Below are positions 1 to 8,052 of a DNA stretch of 64,000 bases, piece by piece. The notes beneath the pieces were generated by a model that saw only the letters and a list, made by a program, of their open reading frames with translations, did not search any database and was not told the DNA's origin. How positions within the stretch are numbered: the stretch's first letter is position 1; every line of letters starts with the position of its first letter. Source of the stretch: Micrococcales bacterium (GTDB lineage: Bacteria; Actinomycetota; Actinomycetes; Actinomycetales; Microbacteriaceae); contig JAFKIY010000001.1 of NCBI GenBank assembly GCA_017306245.1, positions 1-64,000 on the forward strand, written 5' to 3'. The position numbers and the translations under genes are program-made.

Positions 1-123
1 GAAACTCGCGCCTACTACCAACGCCAATCCGATCAAGGCAAAACCCGCAAAGAAATCATCCGATCCCTCAAGCGCTACATCGCCCGATCACTCTTCCGCC
101 AAATGAGCACAAAAATGGCTTGA
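1..123 (+). mobile_element. IS110-family transposase, C-terminal fragment cut by window edge
   Basis: The frame opens at base 1 and reads about 40 residues to a TGA at 121-123. The peptide (TRAYYQRQ..GKTRKEIIRSLKRYIAR) matches the C-terminal end of IS110/IS1111-type transposases, which carry an RuvC-like DEDD domain and a Transposase_20 domain. The downstream tract TTGACAAAAACCATAG at 119-134 resembles the segment between the stop codon and the right end of such elements. The catalytic N-terminus lies outside the window, so activity cannot be judged. It sits directly upstream of the divisome gene. Confidence 0.8.
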
Positions 124-140
124 CAAAAACCATAGAAGCG

Positions 141-209
141 TCGAGACGGGCTGCGCCCTCCGCAGGGAGCGGGAGTAGTCACAGCGCGATCTCCTCAGGG
201 AGCGGGTGC
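141..209. repeat. Short interspersed GAGACG/CTCC-CAGGGAGC repeats (two partial copies)
   Basis: Two related units lie at 141-172 and 187-209. Each ends in CTCC(G/T)CAGGGAGC, which can fold as a small hairpin; the first begins TCGAGACG. A third relative is at 24311-24346. They lie between the transposase tail and the FtsB-like gene and look like small REP-type elements. No coding sequence is seen here. Confidence 0.45.
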
Positions 210-252
210 AGGTAGCGCGCGATCCTTCCGCGGTCCCGCAGGGTGCCGCGCT

Positions 253-258
253 TAGGCT
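253..258 (+). promoter_or_regulatory. -10 box of the divisome operon (leaderless start)
   Basis: TAGGCT is followed by exactly six bases and then the ATG at 265. This spacing would put transcription start on or next to the start codon. No Shine-Dalgarno sequence precedes the ATG, consistent with a leaderless mRNA. Confidence 0.5.
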
Positions 259-264
259 TGACGC

Positions 265-771
265 ATGGCACGGAGGCAGAAACCTGAGCGCGTCGCCGTG
301 CGTCTGCCCGAGCAGGGCGCACGCGCGAACTGGTTGCGCAGCATCCGCCTGTCCGGGTTCACGATCGCCGCACTCACCGTGCTCGTGCTCACGGTCGTGG
401 TGCTCGCCCCGTCGCTGCGGATCTTCGTCGAACAGCAGCAGCAACTCGCCCAGCTCCGCGCCGACGTGGAGGCCCAAAAAGCCGGCGTGAAGGATCTCAA
501 GGACGAACGCGCCAGATGGGATGACCCCAGCTACATCGAAGCTCAGGCCCGTGAACGCCTCAACTACGTGTACCCGGGGGAGTACAGCTACCTCGTGATC
601 AACGACGGCGGCGCCACGGAAACGAGCGACGGCCAGCCCATCAGCACCAAGGTGCAGACCACGCAGGTGGACTGGGTGCGAGTCCTGGTCTCCTCCATTT
701 TCACCGCGGGCCTCACCGAGGAGAAGCGAGGCGATATCCAGGCGCCGGTGATCAAGGATCAGAGCGGATGA
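265..771 (+). CDS. ftsB: Septum formation initiator, FtsB/DivIC family
   Basis: 168 aa. A basic N-terminus (about 30 residues) precedes one transmembrane helix (about 34-55, TIAALTVLVLTVVVLAP). A heptad-rich coiled coil follows (about 57-82, EQQQQLAQLRADVEAQ), then the family motif YIEAQARERLNYVYPGE. This is the bitopic topology of FtsB/DivIC, which links early and late divisome proteins. The C-terminus overlaps DUF501 by 4 bp (ATGA). In actinobacteria this gene usually follows eno; here an IS110 tail lies immediately upstream. FtsB and DivIC cannot be told apart from sequence alone. Confidence 0.88.
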   Translation: MARRQKPERVAVRLPEQGARANWLRSIRLSGFTIAALTVLVLTVVVLAPSLRIFVEQQQQLAQLRADVEAQKAGVKDLKDERARWDDPSYIEAQARERLNYVYPGEYSYLVINDGGATETSDGQPISTKVQTTQVDWVRVLVSSIFTAGLTEEKRGDIQAPVIKDQSG

Positions 772-1298
772 CGCGGCCGCCATTCCCGACCCCGACTGCC
801 GAGGAGATCCGAGTCGTGTCTGAGCAGCTCGGCCGCCCGGCCAGAGGCGTGATCGGCATCGCGGCACGGTGCGCGTGCGGCGCACCCACCGTCGTGGCCA
901 CGTCGCCGCGGCTGGAGGACGGCACCCCGTTCCCGACTCTCTACTATCTGAGCCATCCGGCCGCCAGCGCCGCCATCTCGACCCTGGAGGCGAACGGCGT
1001 GATGGCCGAGTTCCAGGCCATGCTCGCAGCGGACGCTGAACTGCGCGCCGCGTACGCGCGCGCACACGACGAGTACCTCGCGGACCGCGAAAGCATCGAG
1101 AACGTGCCTGAACTTGACGGAATCTCGGCGGGCGGCATGCCCGACCGGGTGAAGTGCCTGCACGCGCTGGTCGCCCACTCCCTCGCAGCGGGCCCCGGCC
1201 TCAACCCGATCGGGGACCTCGCGCTCGAACGCACGTCCTGGTCGCCGGCGCGGTGCGAGTGCGAACTCTTGCCCGACGTCACGAAGGATGCCCCATGA
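768..1298 (+). CDS. DUF501 domain protein
   Basis: 176 aa. It has the DUF501 hallmarks: the VSEQLGRPARGV opening, a cysteine pair in ARCACGAP, FPTLYYLSHP in the middle and GGMPDRVKCLHALVAHSLA towards the C-terminus, with a CEC near the end. The conserved cysteines and histidines suggest metal binding, but no biochemical function is established to my knowledge. It is translationally coupled on both sides by ATGA overlaps, with the FtsB-like gene upstream and the subtilase downstream. This arrangement is common in actinobacteria. Confidence 0.85.
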   Translation: MTRPPFPTPTAEEIRVVSEQLGRPARGVIGIAARCACGAPTVVATSPRLEDGTPFPTLYYLSHPAASAAISTLEANGVMAEFQAMLAADAELRAAYARAHDEYLADRESIENVPELDGISAGGMPDRVKCLHALVAHSLAAGPGLNPIGDLALERTSWSPARCECELLPDVTKDAP

Positions 1299-2536
1299 GG
1301 CGGTTCGTTTCGGCGGTCGCGGTACTCGCGATTGCGGCATCCGTCGCTCTCGTGGGCGCGCCGGCGTCGGCGGACTCGATCCGGGATCGCGAATACTGGC
1401 TCAACCAGTACGGCATCACGACGGCGTGGAACACCACGAAGGGCGCGGGCGTGACCATTGCGATCATCGACACCGGCGTCGACGGTTCGCACCCCGACCT
1501 TCAGGGCGCCGTCGTCGGGGGAACGGATGTGTCGGGCGTCGGGTCCTCGAACGGCCAGCAGCCAGTCGGCGACTCCAGCGAGCACGGCACAATGGTCGCC
1601 TCCCTCGCCGCCGGGCGGGGCCACGGCGCCGGCGCGGGCGTGATCGGGTCGGCCCCCGCCGCGAACGTGCTGGCCATTTCGATCGGATTCGGCACGGGCA
1701 CGCGCAGTTCGGATGAACAGATCGCGGATGCCGTGAAATGGGCCGTCGACAACGGCGCCAGCGTCATCAACATGTCGCTCACCCGCAACAGTCTGGAGTG
1801 GCCGCAAAGCTGGGACGACGCGTTCCTGTACGCGTTCGAACACGACGTCGTGGTGGTGGCGGCGGCCGGCAACCGCGGGAGCGGAACGACGGAGGTGGGC
1901 GCGCCGGCCACCATCCCCGGCGTGCTCGTGGTCGGCGGAGTCGACCGCAACGGCAAGGCCAGCTTCGACGCGTCCTCCCAGGGGATCACGATCGCCGTGT
2001 CCGCGCCGAGTGAAGACCTCGTCGGCGCCGCCCCGGGTGGCGGCTACTACGCCTGGGCTGGCACGAGCGGCGCGACCCCGATCGTCGCCGGCATTGTCGC
2101 GCTCGTTCGGGCGGCGCATCCGGAACTGGATGCCGGGAACATCATCAACCGCATCACGGCGACCGCGAAGTCGCCGGGGGTGCCGGTGCCCAGCCCGATC
2201 TACGGATACGGGCTCGTCGATGCGGCGGCGGCCGTGAACGCCAGCGTGCCCGCGGTCTCTCTCAGCCCGACCGCGGAACTGAAGGACTGGATCCACCTGC
2301 ACCGCCGCGCCGCGGCCACCCCGCCGCCGACGCCGACCGAGCCGCCGACATCCACCCCGTCGCCGACGCCGGTGCCGCAGGCGGGCCCCGCGAACCCCCT
2401 TGGAACGCTTCTGCCCACCGTCGCTTTGCTGCGGGATGTGGGCATCCCGTTGCTCGTCTACGCGGTGTTTCTGGCGCTTCTCGTGGTCTGGCTGGTGAGC
2501 TTCATCCGACGTGTCAGGGGGTCCCGTCGCACGTAG
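1295..2536 (+). CDS. Membrane-anchored subtilisin-like serine protease (S8, mycosin-like)
   Basis: 413 aa from the ATG that overlaps the DUF501 stop; this start leaves an intact signal peptide (1-27, ending ASA). The catalytic triad is visible: Asp59 (IAIIDTG), His97 (SEHGTMVA) and Ser258 (AGTSGATP), with oxyanion Asn193 (AAAGN). A proline/threonine-rich linker (about 322-345) leads to one transmembrane helix (about 376-394) and a basic tail. This is the layout of mycosins, which are membrane-tethered proteases of type VII secretion. No ESX genes are visible nearby, so a general cell-envelope protease is equally possible. Confidence 0.85.
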   Translation: MRRFVSAVAVLAIAASVALVGAPASADSIRDREYWLNQYGITTAWNTTKGAGVTIAIIDTGVDGSHPDLQGAVVGGTDVSGVGSSNGQQPVGDSSEHGTMVASLAAGRGHGAGAGVIGSAPAANVLAISIGFGTGTRSSDEQIADAVKWAVDNGASVINMSLTRNSLEWPQSWDDAFLYAFEHDVVVVAAAGNRGSGTTEVGAPATIPGVLVVGGVDRNGKASFDASSQGITIAVSAPSEDLVGAAPGGGYYAWAGTSGATPIVAGIVALVRAAHPELDAGNIINRITATAKSPGVPVPSPIYGYGLVDAAAAVNASVPAVSLSPTAELKDWIHLHRRAAATPPPTPTEPPTSTPSPTPVPQAGPANPLGTLLPTVALLRDVGIPLLVYAVFLALLVVWLVSFIRRVRGSRRT

Positions 2537-2542
2537 TAGATT
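2537..2542 (+). promoter_or_regulatory. -10 box of ndh (leaderless start)
   Basis: TAGATT lies six bases upstream of the GTG at 2549, and no Shine-Dalgarno is present. The gene therefore has its own promoter immediately after the subtilase and is probably translated from a leaderless mRNA. Confidence 0.45.
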
Positions 2543-2548
2543 GGTCTG

Positions 2549-3871
2549 GTGCCAAAAATCCTCATCGTCGGCGGCGGGTATGCCGGGTTCTATACAGCTT
2601 TGAAACTTGAGAAGTGGCTTCGCCGCGGCGAAGCCGAGGTCACCATCGTCGACCCGCTTCCGTACATGACGTACCAGCCGTTCCTGCCGGAGGTCGCCGC
2701 GGGGTCGATCGAGCCGCGCCACGCGATCGTGAGCCACCGTCGTCACCTTCGCAACACCGAGGTTCTGACCGCGCACGTGTCGAAGGTCGACCACGCGTCG
2801 AAGACCGCGACGATTACTCCCGCCGTGGGTGACGACTGGGAATTCCAGTACGACATCATCGTGATGACGGCGGGTGCCGTGTCGCGCACGTTCCCGATCC
2901 CGGGGGTCGCCGATCGTGCGATCGGCATGAAGTGCATCGAAGAGGCCATCGCCGTCCGCGACCAGATGATGACGAATTTCGACAAGGCGGCACTGCTGCC
3001 TGCCGGCCCCGAACGCGACCGGCTGCTCACCTTCACGGTGGTCGGCGGCGGCTTCGCGGGCATTGAGATTTTCGGGGAGATGCGCAGTCTCGCGAGCGAT
3101 CTGCTCCGCTACTATCCGACCATTTCGTTCGAGGACACCCACTTCCACCTCATCGAAGCCATGGACCGGATCATGCCCGAGGTGTCGCTGAAGACGAGCC
3201 ACTGGGTGATCAGGAACCTGGCCGAGCGCGGCGCCGAAATCCACCTGGAAACTCAGCTCACCTCCGCCGTGGACGGCAAAGTCGAAATGTCGAACGGCGA
3301 GTCCTTCGAATCCGACGTCATCGTGTGGACTGCCGGGGTCATGGCGAACCCGATGGTGAAGAACACGGACCTCCCGCTCGAGGAACGCGGTCGCTTGCGC
3401 GTTGGTGCGGACCTGCGCGTGCGCACCGAAGACGGCGAGGTTGTTCCGGATGCGTGGGCGGCGGGCGATGTGAGCGCCGTTCCCGACCTTTCCGGCGGGG
3501 GTGTTCACGGATACTGCGTCCCGAACGCCCAGCATGCGGTGCGTCAGGGCAAGCTTCTCGCGAAGAGCCTGGTCGGCACGTTGCGCGGGGATGCCCCAGC
3601 GGACTACTTCCACAAGAATTTGGGTGCGGTTGCCGGTCTCGGGCTGTACCACGGTGTGTTCCAGGCGGGGCCGTTCGCGGTGAAGGGCATCATCGCCTGG
3701 CTCATGCACCGCGGATACCACGGTCTGGCGGTTCCGATGTGGGAGCGCAAGATTCGTGTGTTCGGGAACTGGGCGTTCAACTTCGTGTTACACCGCGACA
3801 TCACCTCCATCGAGGCGCGCGTGACGCCGCGTGCCGAATTCGAGGAGTTTGCTGCACGCCCCAAAGCCTGA
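2549..3871 (+). CDS. ndh: Type II NADH dehydrogenase (NDH-2)
   Basis: 440 aa, the usual NDH-2 length. It has an N-terminal FAD-binding fold (ILIVGGGYAGFYTALKLE, GxGxxG) and a second dinucleotide fold for NADH around residue 168 (TVVGGGFAGIEIFGEM). A conserved FAD site (DAWAAGDVSAVPD) and a C-terminal amphipathic membrane-association region follow. It transfers electrons from NADH to the quinone pool without pumping protons. The GTG start is set by the N-terminal FAD motif and by the -10 box six bases upstream. The tRNA-Leu promoter overlaps its stop codon. Confidence 0.92.
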   Translation: MPKILIVGGGYAGFYTALKLEKWLRRGEAEVTIVDPLPYMTYQPFLPEVAAGSIEPRHAIVSHRRHLRNTEVLTAHVSKVDHASKTATITPAVGDDWEFQYDIIVMTAGAVSRTFPIPGVADRAIGMKCIEEAIAVRDQMMTNFDKAALLPAGPERDRLLTFTVVGGGFAGIEIFGEMRSLASDLLRYYPTISFEDTHFHLIEAMDRIMPEVSLKTSHWVIRNLAERGAEIHLETQLTSAVDGKVEMSNGESFESDVIVWTAGVMANPMVKNTDLPLEERGRLRVGADLRVRTEDGEVVPDAWAAGDVSAVPDLSGGGVHGYCVPNAQHAVRQGKLLAKSLVGTLRGDAPADYFHKNLGAVAGLGLYHGVFQAGPFAVKGIIAWLMHRGYHGLAVPMWERKIRVFGNWAFNFVLHRDITSIEARVTPRAEFEEFAARPKA

Positions 3872-3896
3872 CACGGTGCGGGTAAGCCTTTAGGCT
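3868..3896 (+). promoter_or_regulatory. Promoter of tRNA-Leu
   Basis: A -35 element CTGACA (3868-3873) is separated by 17 bp from a -10 TAGGCT (3891-3896). The predicted start falls a few bases before the tRNA 5' end at 3909. The -35 box overlaps the ndh stop codon. Confidence 0.55.
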
Positions 3897-3908
3897 GGGC
3901 GGGCAAGG

Positions 3909-3982
3909 GCCCCCGTAGCCCAATTGGCAGAGGCAGACGACTTAAAATCGTCACAGTGAGGGTTCGACCCCCTCCGGGGGCA
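3909..3982 (+). tRNA. tRNA-Leu (anticodon UAA), short variable arm
   Basis: The cloverleaf is complete: acceptor GCCCCCG/CGGGGGC, D arm starting GCCC, anticodon stem GACGA/TCGTC with loop CTTAAAA, T arm GAGGG-TTCGACC-CCCTC, discriminator A. The anticodon is UAA, which reads UUA leucine codons. CCA is not encoded. The variable region is only five bases (ACAGT), giving class I architecture, whereas standard bacterial tRNA-Leu is class II with a long variable arm. Confidence 0.93.
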
Positions 3983-4001
3983 CAGACGATTGAGCCGAGT
4001 G

Positions 4002-4023
4002 CAATGAGCGCTTGCGTTCATTG
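4002..4023. terminator. Hairpin between tRNA-Leu and the lipoprotein gene
   Basis: CAATGAGCG (4002-4010) and CGTTCATTG (4015-4023) form a 9-bp stem with one G-T pair and the loop CTTG. It lies between converging transcripts and may end both. There is no T-run, so the role is inferred. Confidence 0.4.
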
Positions 4024-4033
4024 CCGAGGCGAC

Positions 4034-5473
4034 CTAGGGCTTGTCGGCTGTGATCACTTCGACCTCGCGCCAGGCGATCCACGACGGACTGGCGAGGGTT
4101 TCGACCCGGATGTACCGGATATCGCTCCAGGGTTGGGTCGGTGAGAATTCCAGCCATTGGCCGTCCTCGGTAGAGCTTTCAAAACGGGTGAGCTCATGGA
4201 AGACGTCGTCCGCGCCAGCACCCTTGCCCATCACACGATGCACGGTGTCTCCTTCCGGATACTGGCTGGTAAGCAGACGTACCGCATCAATGTCATACGG
4301 TTTGCCGAGGTCGATCTCGATCCACTGGGGAGCATCATCGCCCGCACTCCAAAAGGTGCCGGAATCGCCATCCACTGCATGTGAACCAGCGTTTCCGGCT
4401 ATTTCGCGGGAATCCTTCACGGGCCTGTTCAGCGCCAGATTTCGGGCGACCGTTTCCGCATTCATGCCCAGCGAAGATCGGTCTTCGAAATAGGTTTTGA
4501 CAAACCAGGTGTAGGCGGTGGGGTCCCCTTCGGGCAGCACGTGATCGGGTTTGTCGTTCCACGATTGGAAAATGATGTGGTCGGGGTGGCCGCCAGCCTC
4601 CAGTTCGTAGCGTTTGACACGTTCTCCAGCGGTGGCAAGCCAGGTGGCATTGTCTTGATCAAAACCGTTGCCGATGTAGATCATCCCAATCGGGATGTCC
4701 AGTTCGTTTCCGTAGGCTTCCATTTGAATGGCTTCACTTGGCCAGTTGGGGTTGCTCCAGTCCATATCCAGATGCAGGAAGGCGAGATCAAAGCCGTTGA
4801 CCGCGCGGAAGGTTTCCAACCAGACCTTGTAGGCGGCAGCATCGGCGGGGCCCGTGACCGGTTCGATATCACCAACGATCAGGTCGGGGAATATCTCTTG
4901 TGCCTGAAGGATCATGTTGCCAACATCTTTGGCGATCTTTTCGGTCGACCAGTAGCAGGCCTGGACGCCATCGTAAAAGTGAGCCCAGTAATAGGGTTCA
5001 TCGAGCGCAATAAAATCTAAGGTGCCGCCAGCATCCTTGACGCGCTGCACAGCTTTAAGGAAGCCCTCCCCAGCGAAGCCCTCGATGTATTGGCCGCAGG
5101 TGGCATCCGGGAACAAGGGACCGTGTTCGAAGGCCAATCCGAGACCTCGCTGGCGGATCGCTTGAATAGCCTGCTTTAGCTGGCTAAAGGGACCTGTTTC
5201 GGCCCAACCTCCGTACAACTTGAAGACTTGGAGGTGGCTTGCGGCCTCGTTCCAGTCCGAGTCGGGCGCGAACAAGTCAACGTAGTCGACCGAGCCACGG
5301 CCAACCTTTTCCAGGTTGAGAGGCGCGAACCAGTACAGCGGCACGTGATTGAGGGACAGGGCAGGCGGTTGTGATGGTGACGGCGGGCCCGAGGTGGCTG
5401 GCGTAACCGGAGAGCTGCAGGCGGCGAGGCACAAGGCAAGAATTGACGGGAGAACCCACTTCGACTTGCTCAT
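4034..5473 (-). CDS. Lipoprotein with barrel-like domain and C-terminal F5/8 type C (CBM32-like) domain
   Basis: 479 aa. The N-terminus is a lipoprotein signal with lipobox LAAC (Cys19), then a Ser/Pro-rich linker. The middle (about 45-345) has motifs typical of a TIM-barrel glycoside hydrolase (FIALDEPYYW, LAFLHLDMDW, IGMIYIGNGF, IIFQSWND), but I cannot name the family. Residues about 355-475 look like a discoidin/F5-8C carbohydrate-binding domain (NLALNRPV, AVDGDSGTFWSA, WIEIDLGKPYDIDAVRL). GGAGGG precedes the ATG. Base composition and codon use look less GC-biased than neighbours, and it lies just behind a tRNA gene, so it was probably acquired horizontally. It likely binds or cleaves polysaccharide at the cell surface. 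Confidence 0.75.
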   Translation of the reverse strand: MSKSKWVLPSILALCLAACSSPVTPATSGPPSPSQPPALSLNHVPLYWFAPLNLEKVGRGSVDYVDLFAPDSDWNEAASHLQVFKLYGGWAETGPFSQLKQAIQAIRQRGLGLAFEHGPLFPDATCGQYIEGFAGEGFLKAVQRVKDAGGTLDFIALDEPYYWAHFYDGVQACYWSTEKIAKDVGNMILQAQEIFPDLIVGDIEPVTGPADAAAYKVWLETFRAVNGFDLAFLHLDMDWSNPNWPSEAIQMEAYGNELDIPIGMIYIGNGFDQDNATWLATAGERVKRYELEAGGHPDHIIFQSWNDKPDHVLPEGDPTAYTWFVKTYFEDRSSLGMNAETVARNLALNRPVKDSREIAGNAGSHAVDGDSGTFWSAGDDAPQWIEIDLGKPYDIDAVRLLTSQYPEGDTVHRVMGKGAGADDVFHELTRFESSTEDGQWLEFSPTQPWSDIRYIRVETLASPSWIAWREVEVITADKP

Positions 5474-5634
5474 CAGTCACCCTCCGAAAAACGGCTGCGA
5501 CGATCACACCAGCCTAGCCCGGGGTGGCAGGCACGAAAAGGGCCGGATCAACGCACGGAGCACCAGAGTTTTCGATACCCGGCAAAGCGCCGCGACCTGA
5601 CTGAAGGAGAGCTCGGTCTCGACGACAGCCAAAG

Positions 5635-7158
5635 TCAGTGCCCGGCGCCGAGGCCACCGCTGAGGCGGGAGTGCAGCGACGTCGTCACGGTGTTCATGCC
5701 GATGAGTTCGACGGTTTTCCCGCGCTGCTCGTACTTGGTCACGATCGCGTCGAGGGCGGCAACCGTCGACGCATCCCAAATGTGCGAGAGCGTCATGTCG
5801 ATCACGATGCGGTCCGGATCCTGCGAATACTCGAACAGGGTCGTGAGCTCGTTGCTGGAGGCGAAAAACAGCTCACCTGTCACGGTGTAGTGCGCCGTCG
5901 CGACCCCAAAGTACTCGGTGACCTCACGGTCCACCGAAACGAAGTGCGCCACCCGGCGAACGAACAGCACCGACGCCACGAACACCCCGACGATCACGCC
6001 CACCGCGAGGTTGTGTGTTGCAACCACGACGGCGACCGTGGAGACCATCACGAACGTTTCGCTCTTCGGCATCCGCTTGAGCGTGGAAATACGGATGCTG
6101 TGCCAGTCGAACGTCGCCACGGACACCATGACCATGACGGCGACGAGCGCGGCCATCGGGATGAGCCCGACGATGTCCCCGAGCGACACGATGAGAATCA
6201 GGAGAAACACACCGGCCAGGAACGTGGAGATTCGGGTGCGGGCACCCGACGCTTTCACGTTGATCATGGTCTGGCCGATCATGGCGCAACCGCCCATCCC
6301 GCCGAAGAAGCCGGACAGGATGTTCGCTGCACCCTGCGCCCAGCTCTCCCGGGTCTTGTTCGAGTGGGTGTCGGTGATGTCGTCCACGAGCTTCGCCGTC
6401 ATGAGCGACTCCATGAGCCCGACGAGCGCCATCGCCAACGCGTAGGGCGCGATGATCCCGAGCGTCTCGAAGTTGAGCGGCACATTCGGGAAGAACAGCT
6501 CCGGCAGGCTGCGCGGCAACTCGCCCTGGTCGGCGACGGTGGGCACGTTGATTGCGAAGATCACGACGACGGCCGTGACCACGAGAATCGACACGAGGGG
6601 CGCGGGAATCACCTTCGTGATTCGGGGCATCGCCACCATGATCACAAGGCCGATCGCGACGAGCGGATACACGAGCCACGGCACGCCGAGCAGGTGGGGG
6701 AGCTGCGCGATGAATATGAGGATCGCGAGCGAGTTCACGAAGCCGACCATGACGCTGCGCGGAATGAACCGCATGAGTTTCGCAACGCCAAAGATGGCGA
6801 GAAGAATCTGGATGAGGCCGGCGAGCAGCACGGTCGCGATGAAGTAGTCAAGGCCGTAGTCGCGGGCGACGGGCGCAATCACGAGCGCGATCGCGCCCGT
6901 GGCGGCCGTGATCATTGCCGGCCGACCGCCGAGGAACGCGATCGACACTGCCATCACGAACGAAGAGAACAGTCCGACGCGCGGATCAACGCCGGCGATG
7001 ATGGAGAACGAGATTGCCTCGGGGATGAGCGCGAGCGCCACGACAAGCCCGGCGAGTACCTCGCGGGTGAGGATGCGCGGCGACTTCAGCGCGGTGAGCA
7101 CCGAAGGATTCGGCTTGTACCTGTTCCGATCCAGTGCGGCGGGGGTGGACATGGCCAT
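5635..7158 (-). CDS. SulP-family anion transporter with STAS domain
   Basis: 507 aa. A hydrophobic core of 10-14 membrane segments (about 30-410) contains SulP signatures (LVVALALIPEAISFSIIAGVDP near the start; LSGFFGGMGGCAMIGQTMINVKASGARTR in the middle, quoted as separate motifs). A cytoplasmic STAS domain (about 420-505) carries VIDMTLSHIWDASTVAALD. SulP proteins move sulfate, bicarbonate or other anions; the substrate cannot be told here. The ATG at 7158 is favoured because GAAAGG lies just upstream, although an in-frame ATG follows two codons later. It is divergent from the TetR gene across 243 bp. Confidence 0.88.
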   Translation of the reverse strand: MAMSTPAALDRNRYKPNPSVLTALKSPRILTREVLAGLVVALALIPEAISFSIIAGVDPRVGLFSSFVMAVSIAFLGGRPAMITAATGAIALVIAPVARDYGLDYFIATVLLAGLIQILLAIFGVAKLMRFIPRSVMVGFVNSLAILIFIAQLPHLLGVPWLVYPLVAIGLVIMVAMPRITKVIPAPLVSILVVTAVVVIFAINVPTVADQGELPRSLPELFFPNVPLNFETLGIIAPYALAMALVGLMESLMTAKLVDDITDTHSNKTRESWAQGAANILSGFFGGMGGCAMIGQTMINVKASGARTRISTFLAGVFLLILIVSLGDIVGLIPMAALVAVMVMVSVATFDWHSIRISTLKRMPKSETFVMVSTVAVVVATHNLAVGVIVGVFVASVLFVRRVAHFVSVDREVTEYFGVATAHYTVTGELFFASSNELTTLFEYSQDPDRIVIDMTLSHIWDASTVAALDAIVTKYEQRGKTVELIGMNTVTTSLHSRLSGGLGAGH

Positions 7159-7316
7159 GGAAAGCCTTTCGAAAATACGGGTAGCGCTGAATGGGTCACG
7201 CGCGGGATGAGGTCAGAATGCGCAGCTTCGCGCGGAATCGCCGAAAATCAGGGGGCGAGATCGAGGCCCGGGTGTGCGGGCGCAAGTAGCAACACTAACC
7301 CGAAGTCGGCCCGCAG

Positions 7317-7375
7317 TTGACACCGGCTTCGGGCTGGGCCACTATTCTTCTAGTCGAGCGTCTTGGACGCTTGAC
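7317..7375 (+). promoter_or_regulatory. Promoter and TetR-type operator of the 7.4-13.3 kb operon
   Basis: A perfect -35 TTGACA (7317-7322) is followed by a -10-like region around 7341-7348 (ACTATTCT). Just downstream is a 23-bp inverted repeat: arm GTCGAGCGTC (7353-7362), spacer TTG, arm GACGCTTGAC (7366-7375), with one mismatch between arms. It lies across the expected transcription start, 27 bp before the TetR gene. This fits autorepression of the whole operon by the TetR product. Confidence 0.65.
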
Positions 7376-7401
7376 CCACTTCAGCGGCGAAGAGAGAGAG
7401 G

Positions 7402-8052
7402 ATGAGCGTGGCACGCATCTCCTCGGCAGACCGCCGTGAAGCGATCATCCATGCCGCCCTCCGCGTCATCCAGCGCGAGGGCGTGCACGGCGCCACCACG
7501 CGCGCAATCGTGGCCGAAGCCGACATGCCGCTGGCGAGTTTCCACTACGCGTTCCGTTCGCGCGACGAGATGATCAGCGAACTCATTTCCTTCGTCGTCG
7601 AAGGGGAGGGCAAAGCAGCGCTCTCCACGCTGAGCGGCGGCCGGGACATCCGCAGCGCGGTGCGCGCCGGCCTCCAGGCGTACTTTGACACCCTCACCGC
7701 CGACCCGAGCCGCGAGCAGGCCATGTTCGAACTGCTGCACTATGCGCTTCGCACCGAAGAACTCGGCGAACTTCCGCGCGCACAGTATCGGATGTATCGG
7801 CGCACGGCGGGCGAAGTCCTCGCCGCGGGCGCTGAGGCCGCCGGAGTCGAGTGGCGGCGTCCGATCGATGAGGTCGCCCGATTGCTCGTCACGTTCATCG
7901 GCGGACTGACCATGGCGTGGCTCGCCGACCGGGACGATGCGGCAGCGGCCATGACCATGGATTTCGCCGCCGACTCGATTGCCGTTCTCGCCACACCACT
8001 GGACCCAACGCCCACGAACGTCGAACACCTACGTAAGGAGAACCCGCAATGA
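7402..8052 (+). CDS. TetR-family transcriptional regulator
   Basis: 216 aa. The N-terminal helix-turn-helix (about 9-55) reads RREAIIHAALRVIQREGVHGATTRAIVAEADM with the family YxxFxxRDE continuation (FHYAFRSRDEMI). The C-terminal all-helical domain is a ligand pocket with no recognisable family ligand. It overlaps the MFS gene by 4 bp (ATGA), so it is the first gene of a five-gene operon. It probably binds the 7353-7375 inverted repeat and is relieved by a substrate or product of the downstream enzymes, perhaps a glycoside or sugar lactone. Confidence 0.88.
   Translation: MSVARISSADRREAIIHAALRVIQREGVHGATTRAIVAEADMPLASFHYAFRSRDEMISELISFVVEGEGKAALSTLSGGRDIRSAVRAGLQAYFDTLTADPSREQAMFELLHYALRTEELGELPRAQYRMYRRTAGEVLAAGAEAAGVEWRRPIDEVARLLVTFIGGLTMAWLADRDDAAAAMTMDFAADSIAVLATPLDPTPTNVEHLRKENPQ

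Noticed and set aside
944..3721. 925-codon open frame on the minus strand
   Set aside because: It is antisense to DUF501, the subtilase and ndh, is Arg/His-rich without domains, and arises from GC-rich codon bias.
5638..7320. 560-codon plus-strand frame over the SulP gene
   Set aside because: Composition (His/Arg/Asp-rich) shows it is the antisense shadow of the transporter.
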